A stretch of 64,000 nt of DNA from Pseudomonas fluorescens NCIMB 11764 (GTDB taxonomy: Bacteria > Pseudomonadota > Gammaproteobacteria > Pseudomonadales > Pseudomonadaceae). Position numbers and translations under genes: made by a program. Where the stretch lies: the NCBI RefSeq assembly GCF_000293885.2, contig NZ_CP010945.1, positions 3,554,001-3,618,000 on the forward strand, in the 5' to 3' direction. Below are positions 51,117-59,665 of the stretch, in pieces. Under the pieces are notes generated by a model. It saw only the letters and a program-made list of their open reading frames with translations. It was not told where the DNA came from and made no database searches. Within the stretch, counting starts at the first letter, position 1; each line of letters begins with the position of its first letter.

Positions 51117-52229
51117 ATGAATAACAATAACAATGAAGGCGTCGACGTTTCCCGTCGCGGGCTGTTGCTGGTGGGGTTGGGCCTGGGTTTGCAAGTGTTG
51201 TTGGCCCCGACACTGGCCTCTACCACGGTAGCGTTCGCTTCGGCAGCCATGCCTGGGCTGCTCGGCCAACCTGCGACCATGACCCCACGGGCAGCACAGG
51301 CTGTGCTGACCCGCGTGGTGGTGGCCGGTGAGCGTTTGGTGGCATTGGGCGAACGCGGCATGGTCGTGCTGTCCGACGACGGCGGCCGGCATTGGCGCCA
51401 GGCCCGCGTACCGGTCAGTGTGACGCTGACATCAGCGAGTTTTGTCGATGCCCGTCAGGGCTGGATCGCTGGCCACAGTGGTGTTGTGTTGCATACCTCT
51501 GACGGTGGTGAGAATTGGTCCATTCAGACCGATGGAATCGCCCTGGCACAGGCCAGTCTCGTTCAGGCGCAGGCGTTGCCCGATACCGATGCCGATCGCG
51601 AACACCGCGTCCAGCAGGCTCAGCGTCTGGTGGATGACGGTGCAGACAAACCGCTGCTGTCGATCTGTTTTGCCGACGCATTGCACGGGATGGTGGTGGG
51701 CGCCTTCGGCCTCGCCGCCAGCACCGATGACGGCGGTAAAACCTGGACGCCTTGCCGCGAGCGTCTGGTCAATCCCATGAGCATGCATCTGTATGCGGTT
51801 GCCCACCATGCCAAGACCTGGGTGGTGGCGGGCGAGCAGGGCGTGCTGATGCGCAGCGACGACGATGGCGCTAGCTTCACGGCCTTGGCGGCACCTTCCG
51901 AACGCACTCTGTTCACCGCAACGGCCACGCTCGGTGGGAGTTTTGTCTTTGCCGGGCTGTTGGGGGCTGCGTGCCGCATCGACTCGGGGAGTACAACCGT
52001 GAACGCGATCGAACTGACAGCGCCGTTGACGATTCTGTCCAGCGTTGAGCTGCGCGATGGTCGGGTGATGCTGTTGGCGTCAGGCGGGCGAGTGCTTGCC
52101 AGTCGCGACGGTGGTGTCCATTTCGCCGAACAGCAACTGCAGCGACGCGTGCCGCTGACCTCGCTGGTCGAAGCCGCAGACGGTGGGCTGGTGGCCACCA
52201 GCATGGGTGGAGTCTCCCGGCTTGGTTGA
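51117..52229 (+). CDS. YCF48/BNR-repeat beta-propeller protein with Tat-like signal
   Basis: A 370-residue exported beta-propeller. The N-terminus has VSRRGLLLVGLGLGL, a twin-arginine signal with the hydrophobic core to about residue 40. Repeats of the BNR/YCF48 kind follow: MVVLSDDGGRHWRQ, GVVLHTSDGGENWSI, AASTDDGGKTWTPC, VLMRSDDDGASF and VLASRDGGVHFAE. In plants and cyanobacteria the family aids photosystem assembly; in this module it would assemble or couple the envelope transporter. The start is uncertain: 51117 has GATGAG nine bases upstream; 51108 abuts that site. It precedes the RND gene by 50 bp. Confidence 0.83.
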   Translation: MNNNNNEGVDVSRRGLLLVGLGLGLQVLLAPTLASTTVAFASAAMPGLLGQPATMTPRAAQAVLTRVVVAGERLVALGERGMVVLSDDGGRHWRQARVPVSVTLTSASFVDARQGWIAGHSGVVLHTSDGGENWSIQTDGIALAQASLVQAQALPDTDADREHRVQQAQRLVDDGADKPLLSICFADALHGMVVGAFGLAASTDDGGKTWTPCRERLVNPMSMHLYAVAHHAKTWVVAGEQGVLMRSDDDGASFTALAAPSERTLFTATATLGGSFVFAGLLGAACRIDSGSTTVNAIELTAPLTILSSVELRDGRVMLLASGGRVLASRDGGVHFAEQQLQRRVPLTSLVEAADGGLVATSMGGVSRLG

Positions 52230-52279
52230 CGACATCCACCTGCACGCTCACTCGACGCGCCTTATAAGAGTCCAATGAC

Positions 52280-54754
52280 ATGACCACAGTGAAACCTGCT
52301 GAGACCGGCGCTTGCCGGCTCGAAGACTTTGATCCGCGCTCGGGCAATGTGCTCGAACGCGCCGTGTTCAACCACCGCATCCTGGTGCTGTGTTTGTGCG
52401 TGCTGGTCACCGTCCTGCTGGGCTTCAGCGCGCTGAGCCTGAAGCTCAATGCCAGCTTCGAAAAGACCATTCCGACCGGCCACCCGTACATCACCAATTA
52501 TCTGGAACACAAAAAAGAGCTGACGGGCCTGGGTAACTCGGTGCGCATTGCGGTGGAGGCACGCAAGGGCGACATTTACAACGCGCGCTATCTGGAAACG
52601 CTGCGTCAGATCAACGATGACGTGTTCACCCTGCAGGGCGTGGATCGCGCATTCATGAAATCGCTGTGGACGCCGAACGTGCGCTGGACAGCGGTGACCG
52701 AAGACGGACTGGACGGTGGTCAGGTGATCCCTGCGCACTACGACGGCTCGCCAGCCAAAATCGAAGAGTTGCGCATGAACGTGCAGCGCTCGGGCGAAAT
52801 CGGCCAGTTGGTCGCGGTCAACGGCGGCTCGACGGTGATTCAGGTGCCGCTGCTGGAACATGACGCGGCCGGCAAACCGCTGGACTACGCGGCGCTGTCC
52901 AAGCAGCTTGAGCAGTTGCGCGCCAAGTACAGCAGTGACGAGGTGGCCATTCACATCACCGGGTTTGCCAAGCTGTCCAGCGACCTCATGGATGGCATGC
53001 AGGAGGTGATCGGCTTCTTCTTCATCGCACTGATCATCTGTGCGGCAATGGTTTTTCTGTACAACCGTGACGTGATCAGCACCGCGCTGGTGGTGATCAC
53101 CTCTGTGACCGGCGTGCTCTGGCAACTGGGCCTGCTGCCGCTGCTGGGTTACTCGCTGAACCCGTATTCGATGCTGGTGCCGTTTCTGATCTTCGCCATC
53201 GGCATCAGCCATGGCGCGCAGAAAATGAACGGCATCCTGCAGGACATCGGTCGTGGTACGCACCGCTATGTCGCGGCACGTTTCACCTTTCGCCGCCTGT
53301 TCCTCGCGGGCTTGACTGCTCTGTTGGCGGACGCCGTTGGCTTCGCAGTGCTGCTGATGATCGACATTCCGGTGATCCGCGAACTGGCGATCGCCGCCAG
53401 CCTCGGTGTGCTGGTGCTGGTGATTTCCAATCTGATCCTGCTGCCGGTTTTGTTGAGCTACGTCGGTGTCAGCCGTAAAGCCGCCGAGCGCGCAGTGCGC
53501 CGGGAATCGGCCACCGCTGCAGGCGAGAGCAGTGCGTTCTTTATCTGGCTGGTGCGCTTCACCGAAGGTCGACGTGCCACCGCGGCGATCGTCTCGGCGC
53601 TGGTGCTGGCGGTGGTCGGCGTTGCCGTCGGCACGCAACTGAAGGTGGGCGATCTCGACCCTGGCGCTCCAGAGCTGCAAGCCGACTCGCGCTACAACCG
53701 CGACGTCAGCTACCTGACTACAAACTACGGCGCGAGCAATGATCTCTTCGCGATCATGGTCAAGACATCCGAAGGCAACTGTAGCCAGTACGACGTATTG
53801 CGTCGGGTCGACCAACTGGAATGGGCGTTGATGGATCTGCCCGGCGTCGAATCCACGCAGTCGATTGCGCGGCTGCAACGGCGCCTGATGGTCGGCATGA
53901 ACGAGGGCAGTCCGCTGTGGTACGACCTGTCGAGCAATCAAAGCATGCTCAACACCATCACCGCCCGGGCGCCACGTGAACTGTACAACGAAGAATGCAA
54001 CCTGTTGACGGTGTACGCCTACCTGCGTGACCACCGCGCCGAGACCTTGCAGCAAGTGGTCGATCTGGTCGAGCGCTTTGCCGCCAAAAACAATGACAAG
54101 GACGCCACCTTCCTGTTGGCGGCCGGTTCCGCCGGGATCGACGCGACCACCAACATCGTGGTTCACAAGGCCTGGTACCAGATGTTGTTCATGGTTTACG
54201 GGGCCGTGGCGCTGCTGTGCTTTGTGACGTTCCGCTCATGGCGAGCGGTACTGGTGGCTATGCTGCCGCTGATGCTCACCTCGATTCTGGCCGAAGCCTT
54301 GATGGTCGCGCTGGGCATGGGCGTCAAGGTGGCGACCTTGCCGGTGATCGCCCTTGGCGTCGGCATCGGCGTGGATTACGCGCTGTACGTATTGAGCGTA
54401 ACGCTTGCGCAAATGCGTGCCGGTGCCACGTTGAAACAAGCCTATGCCACGGCGCTGCAGTTCACCGGCCGCGTGGTGTTGCTGACCGGTATCACGCTGG
54501 CGGCGGCGGTCGCGACCTGGCATTTCTCCAGCATCAAGTTCCAGGCCGACATGGGTCTGCTGCTGGCGTTCATGTTCTTGTGGAACATGCTCGGCGCCCT
54601 GGTACTGATCCCGGCACTGGCGCGGTTTCTGCTGCCCGGCGCACGCGTCGGAGCCGTCGTCGAGGTCACCGAACAAGCACCGCCGCCAGCGGCCGCAGCA
54701 CCCTTATCCGCCACCAAACCCGAGAAGCCGGTATTCGAAAGATGCCTGCCGTAA
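52280..54754 (+). CDS. RND/MMPL-family transporter
   Basis: An 824-residue inner-membrane protein with the RND duplicated plan: one N-terminal helix (LVLCLCVLVTVLLGFSALSL), a large periplasmic loop (about 55-245), five helices, then the same again with loop 455-620 and six helices (LFMVYGAVALLCFVTF onward). Conserved Asp/Gly positions for proton relay appear in VDYALYVLSV in the second half (GVGIGVDYALY). It is of the MMPL/HAE3 group that moves lipids and hopanoids, not the three-component drug pumps. Part of the DUF1302-DUF1329-YCF48 module. Direction of transport and ligand are unknown; import of a lipophilic substrate or export of toxic intermediates are both possible. Confidence 0.9.
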   Translation: MTTVKPAETGACRLEDFDPRSGNVLERAVFNHRILVLCLCVLVTVLLGFSALSLKLNASFEKTIPTGHPYITNYLEHKKELTGLGNSVRIAVEARKGDIYNARYLETLRQINDDVFTLQGVDRAFMKSLWTPNVRWTAVTEDGLDGGQVIPAHYDGSPAKIEELRMNVQRSGEIGQLVAVNGGSTVIQVPLLEHDAAGKPLDYAALSKQLEQLRAKYSSDEVAIHITGFAKLSSDLMDGMQEVIGFFFIALIICAAMVFLYNRDVISTALVVITSVTGVLWQLGLLPLLGYSLNPYSMLVPFLIFAIGISHGAQKMNGILQDIGRGTHRYVAARFTFRRLFLAGLTALLADAVGFAVLLMIDIPVIRELAIAASLGVLVLVISNLILLPVLLSYVGVSRKAAERAVRRESATAAGESSAFFIWLVRFTEGRRATAAIVSALVLAVVGVAVGTQLKVGDLDPGAPELQADSRYNRDVSYLTTNYGASNDLFAIMVKTSEGNCSQYDVLRRVDQLEWALMDLPGVESTQSIARLQRRLMVGMNEGSPLWYDLSSNQSMLNTITARAPRELYNEECNLLTVYAYLRDHRAETLQQVVDLVERFAAKNNDKDATFLLAAGSAGIDATTNIVVHKAWYQMLFMVYGAVALLCFVTFRSWRAVLVAMLPLMLTSILAEALMVALGMGVKVATLPVIALGVGIGVDYALYVLSVTLAQMRAGATLKQAYATALQFTGRVVLLTGITLAAAVATWHFSSIKFQADMGLLLAFMFLWNMLGALVLIPALARFLLPGARVGAVVEVTEQAPPPAAAAPLSATKPEKPVFERCLP

Positions 54755-54798
54755 CCCATCAACCTGATTTTTCACACCACCTAAAATAAGGAAACACC

Positions 54799-55272
54799 AT
54801 GGATCGCTATATCAATCGCCTGTTTCACGTGTGCATCACCGTCGCTGATATCGATGCTGCACTTGAGTTCTACTGTGGCGTGCTCGGCCTTGAGTCCATC
54901 GGCAAACTGCGCCACGAAAGGGCGCCCGGTGAAATCCTTGGTTTCCCGAATCAGATCATTGAAATCCACGCTGACCACCTCGTCGGCAAAGACAAGGACA
55001 ACGCCACCGTTATCGACCTGATCGAGTTCGTCGAACCAAAAACCATGGTCAACAAAAACGCTTCCGCGCCGCTGAACCACGCTGGCATCAACCGTATGGC
55101 GTTTGGTGTAGACGACACCGATGCCATTCATGAGAAGCTCAAGGCGCGCGGCGACATCGTTTTCCTGTGCGAGCCGCAAGTGGTGATCGCGCCAACCGGC
55201 GGCAAATTCAAGATCCTGACGTTTAAAGACCCGTTCGACAACGTTCTGGAAGTGATTGAGTACTGCAAGTAA
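54799..55272 (+). CDS. single-domain VOC protein (glyoxalase/dioxygenase fold), copy A
   Basis: A 157-residue VOC module pair. It starts MDRYINRLFHVCITVADIDAALEFYCGVLGLE (first half), has the second beta-alpha unit at about 90 (NHAGINRMAFGVDDTDAI) and closes KILTFKDPFDNVLEVIEY with a potential metal-binding Glu. Candidate metal ligands are His10, Glu in IIEIHAD, His in LNHAGIN and Glu in VLEVIEY. It is related to the protein at 56343 (same MNxLxxxLxHVCITVxDxDxALxFY start). Starting 44 bp after the RND gene, it begins a cassette of small enzymes. Could be a lyase, isomerase or epimerase. Confidence 0.82.
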   Translation: MDRYINRLFHVCITVADIDAALEFYCGVLGLESIGKLRHERAPGEILGFPNQIIEIHADHLVGKDKDNATVIDLIEFVEPKTMVNKNASAPLNHAGINRMAFGVDDTDAIHEKLKARGDIVFLCEPQVVIAPTGGKFKILTFKDPFDNVLEVIEYCK

Positions 55273-55317
55273 CCCGTGTTTGTAGAATTTATTACTCGGA
55301 AAAATCGGAGAATTTAA

Positions 55318-55842
55318 ATGAGTGTCACACAAGACAAGTCCGAAATTATTGATGTCATCAACCTGTATGGCGTCGCGTTGGACGCTCACGCCTGGGACTT
55401 GCTGGACGAGGTGTTTACCGAGGATGCCCACGCTGATTTCGGGCCGGCCGGCGCGGTCTGGAAGTCGGTCGGTGCGCTGAAGTTCGCCTTCAAGGACTTC
55501 CACGAAACACTGACCAATCACATGCACACCATGACCGGTTCCTGCGTACACGTGGAGGGCGATACGGCCTACGCGCTGACCTACGGCGACTGGCTGCTGT
55601 CCCGTGATTCGGCAGTGGGTGGCCCTGACTGGGTTGGCCGTGGCTGGTACGACGATATCCTGGTGCGCACCGATAAGGGCTGGCGCATCAGCAATCGCGT
55701 GTGCCGACTGATTTCCTGGACAGGCAACCCGAATGTGCCTGAACCCGCGTATGAACAGCATCCAGTGATGACCACCCACACGCTGCGCAGTCATCGCGAA
55801 GAAGGCAAGGTCCGGTTCTTCGAAGCCATCGCCAAAAAGTAA
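55318..55842 (+). CDS. SnoaL/NTF2-like family protein
   Basis: A 174-residue NTF2-like protein: EIIDVINLYGVALDAHAWDLLDEVFTEDAHADFG (early part, residues 9-42), HMHTMTGSCVHVEGDTAYALTYGDWLL with the His/Asp pocket positions, and the closing strand KGWRISNRVCRLISW. The family includes scytalone dehydratase-like and steroid-isomerase-like enzymes. The Asp in LDAHAWDLLD and His in NHMHTMTG are plausible catalytic residues. Between VOC and EthD-like genes. Likely a dehydratase, isomerase or cyclase on a pathway intermediate. Confidence 0.8.
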   Translation: MSVTQDKSEIIDVINLYGVALDAHAWDLLDEVFTEDAHADFGPAGAVWKSVGALKFAFKDFHETLTNHMHTMTGSCVHVEGDTAYALTYGDWLLSRDSAVGGPDWVGRGWYDDILVRTDKGWRISNRVCRLISWTGNPNVPEPAYEQHPVMTTHTLRSHREEGKVRFFEAIAKK

Positions 55843-55864
55843 ACAGCTAATAGCAACGACGGAT

Positions 55865-55891
55865 CCACTTCCGATTGTTTGACGGAAGTGG
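55865..55891. terminator. hairpin after NTF2-like gene
   Basis: Perfect 9-bp stem CCACTTCCG/CGGAAGTGG with a 9-nt loop, 22 bp after the stop. It is followed by TCTGGGGTTTCT, too weak for a confident intrinsic terminator; may attenuate or protect the transcript. Confidence 0.5.
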
Positions 55892-55966
55892 TCTGGGGTT
55901 TCTATTGCCCGAAATTCCATTGTGGAGCTCTGGCGAAGAGTAACTTTTTATATTGGAAACCTAATC

Positions 55967-56323
55967 ATGAATGACCAGAGCGTTATCTGGACAGTGGGCA
56001 TCAATTGCTCAGCGGAAGACGAAGACAAGTTCAATGTTTGGTACGACGACGTGCATGTACCGATGTTGATGCAGGGCGACTGCGTGAGAAAAGTCAGCCG
56101 CTTCAAACTGGCCGAGGAGACCTATCACGTCGGCGTAACCACCCAGCCGTGCCCGACGTACCTGACGATTTATGAATTCGACAGCCAGGAAAAATTCGAA
56201 GACTGGATGAAGAGCCCGTCGCGCATTGAAGCCGGTGAAGACAAGACAAAGACCTGGGGCGACAAGGTGTATGACGTCCAATGGGCAACGCGCTACGACC
56301 TCACTAACACCTGGAACGGTTAA
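55967..56323 (+). CDS. small EthD-like dimeric alpha/beta-barrel protein
   Basis: A 118-residue protein with the ferredoxin-like (dimeric alpha/beta barrel) pattern: strand SVIWTVGINC, helix EDKFNVWYDDVHVPMLMQG, strand VRKVSRFKL, strand PTYLTIYEFDS, helix EKFEDWMKSPSRIEAGED. The WYDDVHVPML segment resembles the WY-x-x-x-H-P motif of EthD and related small monooxygenases or cyclases. Start at 55967 is chosen since GGAAAC lies nine bases upstream; an upstream in-frame codon (55922) lacks one. It may be an auxiliary oxygenase, cyclase or decarboxylase. Function is not known. Confidence 0.72.
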   Translation: MNDQSVIWTVGINCSAEDEDKFNVWYDDVHVPMLMQGDCVRKVSRFKLAEETYHVGVTTQPCPTYLTIYEFDSQEKFEDWMKSPSRIEAGEDKTKTWGDKVYDVQWATRYDLTNTWNG

Positions 56324-56342
56324 TTAAAGGGCGGTAAAAGTC

Positions 56343-56834
56343 ATGAACGCACTGGTTAAAAAACTGCTTCACGTTTGCATCACCGTCCCGGACGTTGATC
56401 AGGCCCTCAAGTTCTACCGCGACGTACTGGGTTTTGTTTCGACCTTTGAAACCAGAACCGATGAAGCGGATGGCCCGCTGCTGGGTTTCGCCGAAGATGA
56501 GATCAGCATTTACGCCCATCACATCCTTACCGCAGGTGCCGATGCCAAGCACGCCACCGAAATCAACCTGATCGAGTACACCAAACCGGCAACGATCATC
56601 GGCGATGGCCCGTATGACTTGATGAATCAGGTCGGGATTACCCGTCTTGCACTGCTGGTTGAAAACACTCGCGAAGCCTTTGAAAAGATCAGCGCGTACG
56701 AAGGTGTTGAAGTGGTTTGCGAGCCCAAAGACATCATTATCCGCAAGCCTGGGCAGAACCTGACGATGACCTGGTTCAGCTTCAAAGATCCTTACGGCGT
56801 GTTCATCACCATCGCCGAACCACCAAAAGCTTAA
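56343..56834 (+). CDS. single-domain VOC protein, copy B
   Basis: A 163-residue VOC protein related to copy A: MNALVKKLLHVCITVPDVDQALKFYRDVLGF at the start, EINLIEYTKPATIIGDGPYDLMNQVGITRLALLV in the middle (residues 75-108, read in parts) and MTWFSFKDPYGVFITIAE at the end. The metal-type residue His10 is kept, but the His at the start of the second module in copy A (LNHAGIN) reads MNQVGIT here and the terminal Glu differs, so the two may have different or no metal. It overlaps no neighbour; 19 bp separate it from the EthD-like gene. Role unknown. Confidence 0.82.
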   Translation: MNALVKKLLHVCITVPDVDQALKFYRDVLGFVSTFETRTDEADGPLLGFAEDEISIYAHHILTAGADAKHATEINLIEYTKPATIIGDGPYDLMNQVGITRLALLVENTREAFEKISAYEGVEVVCEPKDIIIRKPGQNLTMTWFSFKDPYGVFITIAEPPKA

Positions 56835-56909
56835 GCAGCTCCGTTCAATATCGCGGTTCAGTTTGGGTCGGATCGCCTCATTCCAGTTCAGGAAAATCCA
56901 GGAGATAAC

Positions 56910-57785
56910 ATGCAGATCGATGTTCTGGTGGACGTAAAAACCACCATCGGTGAGGGCCCTGTATGGGATGTGCAGGAGCAGCGCCTGTACTGGATCGACG
57001 TCGTCGGCGGTCGCGTTTATCGCTGCACCGCTGACGGGCGCGAGGTGCGTACGTGGGAAATGCCCGACACCATCGGTTCGATGGCGCTGCGCCGTAATGG
57101 CGGTGCCATTGTGGCGCTGGGTTCGGGGTTTCACTTCCTCGACTTCGACACGGGTGAGACCGAGCTGATCGTCAATCCCGAGGCTGACAAGCCGCATAAC
57201 CGTTTGAATGACGGCAAGGTCGACGCCCGTGGGCGTTTCATCGTCGGCAGCATGGACACCCGCGAGGGCTTCGCTGATGGCACGCTGTTTCGCATCGACC
57301 CGGATCTGTCGGTGCATAAGCTCGACTCAGGTTTTGCGATTTCCAACGGGCCGTGCTGGAGCCCCGACGGTTCAACGTTCTATTTCTCCGATACTTTTTC
57401 CGGTGAAATCTGGGCGTATGACTACGACCTCGAAACCGGCGGCATCGCCAATCGTCGCACCTTCACCAAAGCAGGTTTTACCGAGACGACAACCACTGAC
57501 GGCTCCACGGTCGATGCCGAAGGCTACCTCTGGAATGCTCAGGTCTACGCCGGCAAGCTGTGCCGCTTTGCGCCGGACGGCAGTCTCGATCGGGTTATCG
57601 AAATGCCGGTGAAGAAGGTCACCAGCGTCAACTTCGGCGGGCCTGAGATGGACACGTTATTTGTCACTTCGATGGCCAAGCCACCGTTGCCGCGCTATCC
57701 GGGTGACAACGTGATGCGCGGGAGTCTTTTCGCGGTTCGTGGTTTGGGTGTGCAAGGGCTGCCAGAGCCGCGTTTTGGTGGCTGA
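56910..57785 (+). CDS. SMP-30/gluconolactonase-family lactonase
   Basis: A 291-residue six-blade beta-propeller of the SMP-30/gluconolactonase/LRE-like family. The metal-binding residues are visible in the standard places: Glu in IGEGPVWD (about residue 15), Asn in HNRLNDGKVD (about 98), Asn in ISNGPCWSPDG (about 147) and Asp in TTTDGSTVDAEG (about 195). CAGGAGA precedes the ATG. Such enzymes hydrolyse lactones with a divalent metal. In this cassette it probably opens a lactone made by an SDR or present in the substrate. Confidence 0.89.
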   Translation: MQIDVLVDVKTTIGEGPVWDVQEQRLYWIDVVGGRVYRCTADGREVRTWEMPDTIGSMALRRNGGAIVALGSGFHFLDFDTGETELIVNPEADKPHNRLNDGKVDARGRFIVGSMDTREGFADGTLFRIDPDLSVHKLDSGFAISNGPCWSPDGSTFYFSDTFSGEIWAYDYDLETGGIANRRTFTKAGFTETTTTDGSTVDAEGYLWNAQVYAGKLCRFAPDGSLDRVIEMPVKKVTSVNFGGPEMDTLFVTSMAKPPLPRYPGDNVMRGSLFAVRGLGVQGLPEPRFGG

Positions 57786-57856
57786 ATACGAGTCCGTCGA
57801 ACGCGATTTCGGAGCTGCTTCGAAATTGACATTTCCACCGTTACAGGATCGTTGCG

Positions 57857-58648
57857 ATGCCTGAGTTCAAAGACAAAGTCGTACTGATTTCAGGAACCGG
57901 CGGGCGTATGGGGCGGATAGCTGCCCAAATGTTTGCCAGAGAAGGCGCGAAAGTACTTGGCTGCGATGTCGCAATCCAGCGATCTGAAGAAACCTGCAGG
58001 CTGGTGAGAGAGGAGGGTGGAGATTTTTTTTCGCTGGAACCTCTCGATCTGGCCAGCCCCATTGATGCACAACGATGGATAGATGAAGCCATATCGCGCT
58101 GGGGGCGAATCGATGTCCTCTATAACAATGCCGCAGGTGTCAGCATTGCCGCTTTTGAAGATGCGTCGATTGAGCATTGGAATTACACCATTCGCAACGA
58201 GTTGACGATCGCCTACGTGGCAGCTCGCGCGGTTTGGCCGCAAATGCTGAAACAGCAAAAAGGAGTAATAGTCAACGTGGCGTCGATTGCCGGCCATCTT
58301 GAGCTATCCGGTTTTCCTGCAGTTGCGCATGGTGTGACTAATGCAGGCGTACACGCACTTACGCGTATGCTCGCCGCCCAAGGCGCACCACACGGCATAC
58401 GTTCGGTAAGTATCAGTCCAGGGCTGATTGCCGATCCAGACGCGCAGCCCTCTCCAGCGCTTGATGAATACGGCTTACCGACAGCGCGACAACTGTGGAA
58501 ACACGCGGCACTGGGCCGCCCGGCCCGAGCTGAGGAGATTGTTGAAGCCGCTCTGTTTCTTGCATCCGACAGAGCGTCGTATATCACTGGAACCGATATA
58601 GCCGTAGACGGTGGAATGTCCAGCATCATCTGGAAATCAGAAGCGTGA
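57857..58648 (+). CDS. SDR-fold protein with altered catalytic residues
   Basis: A 263-residue short-chain dehydrogenase/reductase fold. The nucleotide motif is ISGTGGRMGRIAAQMF, NNAAG is intact (about residue 93) and VNVASIAG holds the usual Ser. Where classical SDRs have YxxxK (YSASKA), it reads AHGVTNAGVHALTR, giving His in place of Tyr and Asn in place of Lys. Thus normal hydride-transfer catalysis is doubtful. The C-terminal ITGTDIAVDGGMS is typical of the family. It is followed by a normal SDR at 58703, so it may be a partner or have taken another function. Confidence 0.85.
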   Translation: MPEFKDKVVLISGTGGRMGRIAAQMFAREGAKVLGCDVAIQRSEETCRLVREEGGDFFSLEPLDLASPIDAQRWIDEAISRWGRIDVLYNNAAGVSIAAFEDASIEHWNYTIRNELTIAYVAARAVWPQMLKQQKGVIVNVASIAGHLELSGFPAVAHGVTNAGVHALTRMLAAQGAPHGIRSVSISPGLIADPDAQPSPALDEYGLPTARQLWKHAALGRPARAEEIVEAALFLASDRASYITGTDIAVDGGMSSIIWKSEA

Positions 58649-58702
58649 GCAATTTACGCTGACCATTTTGCAATGAATCCCGAGATGCTTGAGGTGAAAA
58701 CT

Positions 58703-59446
58703 ATGCAAACCCATAAAAATCGCGTTGCCGTTGTTTCGGGCGCCGCCAAGGGCATTGGCCAGGAACTGGCGATTCAACTGGCACAACGAGGCGCCGCTCT
58801 GGCGCTGCTGGACATCGCCGATCTTTCGCAAACCTGCGAGCTGATTGAGGAGGCGGGCGGCCAAGCCATTGCCATTCATTGTGATGTCAGCCAGGAAACC
58901 GACTGGATCGCTGCCGGCGAGGTCGTCAAAAACCACTACGGTCGCTGCGACATTTTGGTCAACAACGCCGGGATCTACCCCAATGTGCACTTCGATGAGC
59001 TGGACTTCAAAACCTGGCGGCGCACCTTTGAGATCAATCTCGACAGCATGTTTTTGAGCGCAAAAGTGTTCGTGCCGATGATGCGCGCTAATGGCTGGGG
59101 GCGCATCGTCAACGTCTCTTCGACATCCATCGTCACCAACGCCGTCGGCGTCAGCCATTACATGGCAAGCAAGATGGGCATCATTGGCTTCACCCGAGGA
59201 TTGGCAAATGACCTGGGCAAGGACTTCATTACCGTCAATTCGCTCGCGCCTGCACTGACCGCGACACCCGGCACCAGCCATATACCGGACGTCGTACGCG
59301 ATAACATTGTCAATTTACAGGCCTTCAAGAGAATGGCGGTGCCCAACGATATTGTCGGGCCCATGCTGTTTCTGACCAGCGAGGACGCACAGTTCGTGAC
59401 GGGACAGGTGCTGGCTGTCGATGGCGGCATGATGAAAACCTGCTGA
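58703..59446 (+). CDS. short-chain dehydrogenase/reductase (classical)
   Basis: A 247-residue classical SDR, with cofactor motif VVSGAAKGIGQELA (about residues 10-23), an acidic residue after strand 2 (LDIAD) pointing to NAD(H), NNAG (NNAGIY), active-site Ser in VNVSSTS and YMASK (Tyr-Lys about 153-157). The closing VTGQVLAVDGG is standard. Start at 58703 is chosen since GAGGTG is eight bases upstream; ATGs at 58673 and 58685 lack sites. It should oxidise an alcohol or reduce a ketone in the island pathway. Confidence 0.9.
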   Translation: MQTHKNRVAVVSGAAKGIGQELAIQLAQRGAALALLDIADLSQTCELIEEAGGQAIAIHCDVSQETDWIAAGEVVKNHYGRCDILVNNAGIYPNVHFDELDFKTWRRTFEINLDSMFLSAKVFVPMMRANGWGRIVNVSSTSIVTNAVGVSHYMASKMGIIGFTRGLANDLGKDFITVNSLAPALTATPGTSHIPDVVRDNIVNLQAFKRMAVPNDIVGPMLFLTSEDAQFVTGQVLAVDGGMMKTC

Positions 59447-59469
59447 ACGGCGTCATCCTCCGGTTCATG

Positions 59470-59500
59470 GACGATCGGCAAGCGCTGTCTTGCCATCGTC
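59470..59500 (+). terminator. hairpin after the SDR pair
   Basis: Stem GACGATcGGCAAG/CTTGCC-ATCGTC (12 bp with one bulged base) and a 6-nt loop, 23 bp after the SDR stop. The following TCCCTCGTTAAA is a poor T run; a moderate or factor-dependent terminator ending the cassette is likely. Confidence 0.45.
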
Positions 59501-59665
59501 TCCCTCGTTAAACCCCTTCTTTCGCCTGTCCGGAACCGTTGATTTTGCACCTGTTCATCGAGGTTGGATCAGGGCTGGCAAGCCATTCCCGATATGGATA
59601 GAGTACGAGCCACCTATAAATTGCTGACGGTGTTCAGCAAGCAATAACAAGAGACGATTCCGCGC

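Noticed and set aside
52262..54166. 634-codon open frame on the minus strand
   Set aside because: Exact shadow of the RND transporter gene; the His/Gln/Arg-rich product is the usual antisense of membrane-helix codons.
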